Shown here: positions 60,062 through 64,000 of the stretch, piece by piece
Numbering within the stretch: position 1 is the stretch's first letter
Layout of the letters: each line of letters starts with the position of its first letter
Assembly: GCA_015057275.1 (NCBI GenBank)
Contig: SVEO01000003.1
Span: 98,212 to 162,211 of the forward strand
Direction: 5' to 3'
DNA from: Lachnospiraceae bacterium
GTDB lineage: Bacteria; Bacillota; Clostridia; Lachnospirales; Lachnospiraceae
Length of the DNA: 64,000 bases
Position numbers and translations under genes: made by a program
Notes under the pieces: generated by a model
What the model was told of the DNA's origin: nothing
What the model saw: the letters and a program-made list of their open reading frames with translations, nothing else
Databases searched by the model: none

Positions 60062-60712
60062 TTATTCCTCAAACAAAACACATTCGCCCAGTGCATCTCC
60101 GTAATACATCTCAGCAAGTTTTGTAATCTCCGCTTTACCATTTGTCCCTTCCGTCACTTTATCGACAAAACTCTGATATTTTTCGACCGGAATCATGAAA
60201 TCCACAGTCACGATATCCGTATATTCGCTCGCCATCTCAAGAACTTCCATCGTTCGCATAATGTACTGAATCTTGCCGATACCATTATAATCCGTTGTAA
60301 CTTTTCCTTTGACACCGGGAAGTTTTTTGACAACAACTGCATTGTCGAGCGCAGCTTTCACACCTTGCTGATAAGCGCGAACAAGCCCACCTGTGCCGAG
60401 CAGCGTACCTCCAAAATAACGTGTTACTACAACAACCGCATTGTGAATCTCTTCCTTTAAGAGCACATCAAGCATCGGTTTGCCGGCAGTACCGGACGGC
60501 TCGCCATCGTCGCTGCAACGTACAATTTCCTGATTTTTACCAATGACATAAGCCCAGCAATTATGTGTTGCATTCCAATACTGTTTCTTTTTTGCAGCAA
60601 TAAAGGCAAGTGCCTGCTCTTCGTTTTCGACACTGCGGATAATGCCGATGAAGCGCGATTTCTTCTCAACAATTTCACCTTCGCCCGGCTCATATATGAT
60701 TTTATAATCCAT
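60062..60712 (-). CDS. YigZ/IMPACT family protein
   Basis: This 216-residue UPF0029 protein has an N-terminal IMPACT-type RNase PH-fold domain (KKSRFIGIIRSVENEEQALAF, ATHNCWAYVIG, CSDDGEPSGTAGKPML, VVVVTRYFGGTLLGTGGLVRAY) and a C-terminal DUF1949 ferredoxin-like domain (VTTDYNGIGKIQYIMRTM). Related eukaryotic IMPACT proteins regulate translation; the bacterial role is not settled. It is 19 bp after ybaK and convergent with typA. Confidence 0.92.
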   Translation of the reverse strand: MDYKIIYEPGEGEIVEKKSRFIGIIRSVENEEQALAFIAAKKKQYWNATHNCWAYVIGKNQEIVRCSDDGEPSGTAGKPMLDVLLKEEIHNAVVVVTRYFGGTLLGTGGLVRAYQQGVKAALDNAVVVKKLPGVKGKVTTDYNGIGKIQYIMRTMEVLEMASEYTDIVTVDFMIPVEKYQSFVDKVTEGTNGKAEITKLAEMYYGDALGECVLFEE

Positions 60713-60731
60713 AAGAGAAGTCCCCTTTTGT

Positions 60732-61223
60732 CTAAGATACGGTTAAATCGCAAAAAAACGCCTGCACATATGCCGCAAGCTGTTCCGGATTTAACTTAAA
60801 CTGCATGCCTCTGGCGCCGGCGCTGACGAAAATTGTATCAAACAGTGTCGCTGCTTTATCTATGTAGGTCGGATATTTTTTCTTCATACCAACCGGCGAA
60901 CAGCCGCCGCGAATATAACCGGTAAGACCAAGTAATTCTTTGACTGCAATCATCTCCATCTTTTTATCTTTGCGGATGATTGCACATTTTTTTAAGTCGA
61001 GTTCTTCCGCCACCGGAATGCAGAATACTGCCAGTCCAGTCTTTTCGCCACGCACAACAAGTGTTTTAAACACCTGTTCCGGTGGTTGCCCTAACGATTC
61101 GGCCACATGCACGCCACTCAAATCCTCTTCATCTACTTCATATGTAATAATTTCAAATGGGATCCCTGCTTGTGTAAGCAACCGCACCGCATTTGTTTTT
61201 TCGAACTTTTCCTGTTTAGCCAT
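60732..61223 (-). CDS. ybaK: Cys-tRNA(Pro) deacylase YbaK/EbsC
   Basis: YbaK hydrolyses Cys-tRNA(Pro) formed by ProRS misacylation. The 163-residue protein has TNAVRLLTQAGIPFEIITYE, QVFKTLVVRGEKTGLAVFCIP (the conserved Lys), and the C-terminal GCSPVGMKKKYPTYID and SAGARGMQFKLNPEQL blocks. It is encoded next to yigZ, both downstream of the tRNA-Thr terminator. Confidence 0.93.
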   Translation of the reverse strand: MAKQEKFEKTNAVRLLTQAGIPFEIITYEVDEEDLSGVHVAESLGQPPEQVFKTLVVRGEKTGLAVFCIPVAEELDLKKCAIIRKDKKMEMIAVKELLGLTGYIRGGCSPVGMKKKYPTYIDKAATLFDTIFVSAGARGMQFKLNPEQLAAYVQAFFCDLTVS

Positions 61224-61242
61224 ATTTTTGTATCCTATTTAT

Positions 61243-61272
61243 AAATAAAGAGAGAGGCAAAAACCTCTCTCT
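61243..61272 (-). terminator. Terminator of tRNA-Thr
   Basis: AGAGAGAGG and CCTCTCTCT form a 9-bp stem (61249-61257 and 61264-61272) followed on the minus strand by TTTATTTAT. It lies 8 bp after the tRNA 3' end. Confidence 0.85.
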
Positions 61273-61280
61273 TCTATACG

Positions 61281-61353
61281 AGCTGCCTAGGGGACTTGAA
61301 CCCCCGACCTCCGCCTTACCAAGGCGACGCTCTACCATCTGAGCCAAAGCAGC
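61281..61353 (-). tRNA. tRNA-Thr (anticodon GGU)
   Basis: The 73-base minus-strand sequence folds as a full cloverleaf: acceptor GCTGCTT / AGGCAGC, D stem GCTC / GAGC, anticodon stem TCGCC / GGCGG around loop TTGGTAA (anticodon GGT), 5-base variable loop, T arm GGGGG-TTCAAGT-CCCCT, discriminator U. It reads ACC and ACU codons. CCA is not encoded. A strong promoter and a terminator flank it as a single-tRNA unit. Confidence 0.96.
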
Positions 61354-61385
61354 CTGTGACTCGTGCTTTCGCAAGGCACTCGTAT

Positions 61386-61414
61386 AATATAATAGATACG
61401 TCACAATTTGTCAA
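61386..61414 (-). promoter_or_regulatory. Sigma-A promoter of tRNA-Thr
   Basis: A perfect TTGACA (61414-61409), 17-base spacer and TATATT (61391-61386), about 33 bp before the mature tRNA 5' end. Confidence 0.85.
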
Positions 61415-61451
61415 GTGAATTTCACGAATTTTTTACAGTACTTACCTTTCA

Positions 61452-61481
61452 AAAGAAAACGGCAGACATAAATGTCTGCCG
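61452..61481 (-). terminator. Terminator of the InlB-repeat surface protein gene
   Basis: A 10-bp stem CGGCAGACAT / ATGTCTGCCG (61460-61469, 61472-61481) followed on the minus strand by TTTTCTTTT. It is about 70 bp after the stop codon. Confidence 0.88.
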
Positions 61482-61551
61482 CTTCCCGGATTAAGCATTC
61501 CAAATCATCTTCCATTTCGGAATCCCCATTGGGGGCTGATTTACTTTGTGT

Positions 61552-64000
61552 TTAAATGTTGTCCTCTAATCCACTATCACCACTTAATAATGAGTTATAA
61601 GAACCATTCACAATAGAAGAATACAACGTAATATATTCTCCGGTTGCATTATCCTGTACAATCATATATCCTCTTGCATAGATAACTGTGTCTACACTAT
61701 CTCCAATATTAATTGTTACCGTATATGCACCATAAGCAGTTAAATCAGATGAAGTGTACTGTTTTACATTGCTTCCGCCAATGACAAAGCTATCAGCATT
61801 TGTTCCTACTGTGGAACTGGTTGTACGAATTAAGCCATGCTGCATAATCGTATAGCCATCCGGAACATCATGGTTCGTAATGATAACTACCTTCTTACTG
61901 CCGGATTCTTCAACGGTACTCATATCCATTACCACAACGGTTGGCTCTTTTTCTACCACTACGTTTTCATCAACATATACTGCGTATAGTTTGATATCTT
62001 TACTTACTTTCAGATAGAAGCTTTCGTTGGTGGATAACTTTGTCTCACCGTTTCTTTCATTTGACCAGTGTGAGAACTTTCTGCCGCTGATTGCCTTTGC
62101 CGGAATGTTGAGAGTGGAACCTATTGCACCGCTGTATACTTCCGCAGTTGTCTGATTATCATAGTAAACCTGAATCGTATGCATTGTTCCTTCTGCTTCA
62201 TATACTGGACGAATCTCAAGATGTGTTACTTTTCCGTCAATTAATGCCTTCACATCATCTGCACTTTCCAAGATATCTGTTCCATTATAGCTCCAGCCCT
62301 TAAATACATAGCCGTATTTTGCCGGACCTTCCGGAAGCGTCTTGTTTGTCGAATTAGTAAACCATGTTGTTGCATTCATAACCTGACCGTAATCCGATAC
62401 GAACTCTACAAATGCATAATGATTCTCCATCTCAATATCTGCAACCGTTACCGCCGTAAGATTAGTGTCAGTAACGATGGTAAATGTGTAGGTTTTCGAC
62501 TCGCTCATTGTTACACGGTACTCATTCTGCCATCTGACAAAACCTTCATCACCGCATACAAGAGTAATTTCTGTTCCTACTGCAAAGTTTTCGGTATAGC
62601 CGGTAGTTACCTGTGGTTCGCCGTTGATGATCAAACTTGCACCGGCTACAGTTAATCTTACCTTTTCTACCTCTTCCACTACTTCTTTTTCAAATACCGC
62701 TGTGTATGTTGCTGTTGCATTCGCTGTAAAGCTATAATTTGCATTTGTGCTTACGCTATTACCGCTTGCATCCTGCCACTTCACAAAGGTATAACCGCTG
62801 TTTGCTGTTGCTTTCAGTGTTACGCTGTCACCTGCATTATAAGTGCCTGCGCCGCTTACACTACCGCCTGCACTCGGACTTGCCGTTGCAGAAATTGTGT
62901 AAGTGATTCTTTCAAATACTGCTGTGTATGTTTCAGACGCACTTGCTGTAAATGTGTATGTTGCACTTGTGCTTACGGTTGTTCCACTTGCATTCTGCCA
63001 GCCTACAAAGTTGTAGCCGCTGTTTGCTGTTGCTGTTAAGGTTACGTTGGCACCAGAAGCATAAGTACCTGCACCGCTTACACTACCACCTGCGCTTGGG
63101 CTTGCCGTTGCAGAGATGGTGTAAGTAATTCTTTCGAATACTGCTGTGTAGGTTGCTGTTGCACTTGCTGTAAAGGTATAGCTTGCATTTGTGCTTACGC
63201 TATTTCCGCTTGCATCCTGCCACTCTACGAACTGGTAACCGCTGTTTGCTGTTGCTTTCAGTGTTACGCTGTCACCTGCATTATAAGTGCCTGCGCCGCT
63301 TACGCTACCACCTGCGCTTGGATTTGCCGTTGCAGAGATGGTATAAGTAATTCTTTCGAATACTGCTGTATAGGTTGCTGTTGCATTCGCTGTAAATGTA
63401 TAGCTTGCATTTGTGCTTACGGTTGCTCCGCTTGCATTCTGCCACTTCACAAACTTGTAACCGCTGTTTGCTGTTGCTTTTAAGGTTACGTTGGCACCAG
63501 AAGCATAAGTACCTGCGCCGCTTACGCTACCACCTGCGCTTGGACTTGCTGTTGCAGATACAGTATAGGTTACAGGTGTTGTTGGTTCGTAGCTGCCCGG
63601 TAATTCTGTTAACTGGTCTGCACTTAATGCATCATCAACCACGATGAATTCCTCAACTACCATTCCTGTGGATGGCCAGGACCATGACTGTCCGCCGGCA
63701 CCCATTGTATCATTACCGGTACCAAGTGACATATACTCTGCGCTTCCTAAGAAGTCTTTTACATATCCTACATTTGTTGCATTTGTATATGTGTTAACTA
63801 CTGTTTCATCACAATATACCTTAATGGTATTTCCGGAAATGACTACCGAATACAAATGCTCGGAAGTTGTATTGCTGATTGCGGTATCTACTGCATCATC
63901 AAAATAATTTCCGTTCCAGTCATTTAAGTGGATCGAACCGTCTGCACTTAAGGAGAACCAGCCGGCATCTGTGTAGAATGCGAAGACTGTCGCATACTCT
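61552..64000 (-). CDS. Secreted LamG-like and InlB-type repeat protein (5' end beyond window)
   Basis: The frame is open to the right edge, giving 816 codons without the N-terminus. The first ~140 residues look like a LamG/concanavalin A-like lectin module (YATVFAFYTDAGWFSLSADG, HLYSVVISGNTIKVYCD, EEFIVVDDALSADQL). Next come four tandem 74-residue divergent InlB B-repeats (GYKFVKWQNASG type), one diverged copy (GFVRWQNEYRVT), a Flg_new/InlB-type module (YGYVFKGWSYNGTDI; SGRKFSHWSNERNG) and a C-terminal beta domain. No LPxTG sorting signal is visible at the end. It is probably a secreted surface or carbohydrate-binding protein. A TTG at 63855 is not the real start. Confidence 0.85.
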   Translation of the reverse strand, partial: EYATVFAFYTDAGWFSLSADGSIHLNDWNGNYFDDAVDTAISNTTSEHLYSVVISGNTIKVYCDETVVNTYTNATNVGYVKDFLGSAEYMSLGTGNDTMGAGGQSWSWPSTGMVVEEFIVVDDALSADQLTELPGSYEPTTPVTYTVSATASPSAGGSVSGAGTYASGANVTLKATANSGYKFVKWQNASGATVSTNASYTFTANATATYTAVFERITYTISATANPSAGGSVSGAGTYNAGDSVTLKATANSGYQFVEWQDASGNSVSTNASYTFTASATATYTAVFERITYTISATASPSAGGSVSGAGTYASGANVTLTATANSGYNFVGWQNASGTTVSTSATYTFTASASETYTAVFERITYTISATASPSAGGSVSGAGTYNAGDSVTLKATANSGYTFVKWQDASGNSVSTNANYSFTANATATYTAVFEKEVVEEVEKVRLTVAGASLIINGEPQVTTGYTENFAVGTEITLVCGDEGFVRWQNEYRVTMSESKTYTFTIVTDTNLTAVTVADIEMENHYAFVEFVSDYGQVMNATTWFTNSTNKTLPEGPAKYGYVFKGWSYNGTDILESADDVKALIDGKVTHLEIRPVYEAEGTMHTIQVYYDNQTTAEVYSGAIGSTLNIPAKAISGRKFSHWSNERNGETKLSTNESFYLKVSKDIKLYAVYVDENVVVEKEPTVVVMDMSTVEESGSKKVVIITNHDVPDGYTIMQHGLIRTTSSTVGTNADSFVIGGSNVKQYTSSDLTAYGAYTVTINIGDSVDTVIYARGYMIVQDNATGEYITLYSSIVNGSYNSLLSGDSGLEDNI
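62683..63570 (-). repeat. Four tandem 222-bp coding repeats (InlB-type), ABAB order
   Basis: The repeats are 63570-63349, 63348-63127, 63126-62905 and 62904-62683, each 74 codons starting TYTxSATAxPSAGGSVSGAG. Copies 1 and 3 share TYASGANVTL and WQNASG; copies 2 and 4 share TYNAGDSVTL and WQDASG. This suggests duplication of a two-repeat (444-bp) unit. Confidence 0.93.

Noticed and set aside
61216..61404. 62-codon minus-strand frame over the tRNA
   Set aside because: It lies across the tRNA-Thr, its promoter and its terminator; its middle part is the translated tRNA sequence.
62683..63570. Repeats considered as a CRISPR array
   Set aside because: The period is 222 bp, fully coding and without unique spacers; they are protein domains.
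63784..63855. Start of the surface protein at the TTG at 63855
   Set aside because: The frame stays open to the window edge with LamG-like sequence upstream, so the gene is truncated by the window.
1..64000. Prophage, insertion sequence, integron or CRISPR-Cas content
   Set aside because: No transposase, integrase, phage structural gene, direct-repeat array or terminal inverted repeats were found.

Overview
The window reads as chromosomal core DNA of an endospore-forming, low-to-mid GC Firmicute. Lachnospiraceae (class Clostridia) is my inference from gene content and protein style, not a database result. The supporting evidence is spoIVA, yqfC/yqfD, a BofC-like gene and a CwlC-like amidase for sporulation, a Phe-type T-box, a lysine riboswitch, DUF975, DUF1622 and DUF3048 proteins, and a divergent InlB-type repeat surface protein. 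I see no prophage, insertion sequence or CRISPR array.

Layout. Positions 1-9.1 kb (minus strand) hold a proline operon, proB - unknown - DUF896 - 5-formyl-THF cyclo-ligase - proA - miaB (miaB runs off the left edge), preceded by two FAD oxidoreductases and a BofC-like gene. 9.2-13.7 kb is the conserved Firmicute run rpsU / yqfC-yqfD-phoH-ybeY plus a DUF3048 protein. 13.8-21.1 kb carries alaS, tyrS, a membrane-anchored MutS-like ATPase and spoIVA. 21.2-25.6 kb carries coaBC-panC-panB (coenzyme A) and citrate synthase. 25.7-27.4 kb encodes a membrane protein with a degenerate L,D-transpeptidase-like domain.

At 27.5 kb tyrA points rightward. A small AT-rich accessory patch (28.7-31.5 kb: LprI-like lipoprotein, orphan RelB-type antitoxin with an in-frame stop, two membrane-linked XRE regulators, a VOC protein) separates it from a 769-codon QueA-AroA fusion. 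33.9-37.1 kb is a three-gene ABC exporter operon. 37.1-40.4 kb has small membrane proteins and a membrane XRE regulator. 40.5-48.6 kb holds pheST with its T-box, asd with a long structured leader, smpB, rnr and secG. 48.7-55.1 kb has a spore-type amidase, a low-complexity lipoprotein and a four-gene Gld-like ABC system. 55.3-57.2 kb is dapA-dapB under a lysine riboswitch. 57.2-61.4 kb has an SSB-like protein, typA, a YigZ protein, ybaK and tRNA-Thr(GGU). The right edge is the C-terminal part of a LamG plus InlB-repeat secreted protein.

Metabolically, asd, dapA and dapB feed lysine and peptidoglycan, while tyrA and aroA feed aromatic amino acids. The main points of interest are the QueA-AroA fusion, the asd leader (loop/RBS-proximal complementarity, not a riboswitch class I recognise), the catalytically dead L,D-transpeptidase-like protein, a four-cysteine zinc-ribbon-like insertion in the GldG-like subunit, and the nonsense-truncated antitoxin. 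Several sporulation genes also carry plausible sigma-E, sigma-G and sigma-K type promoters.
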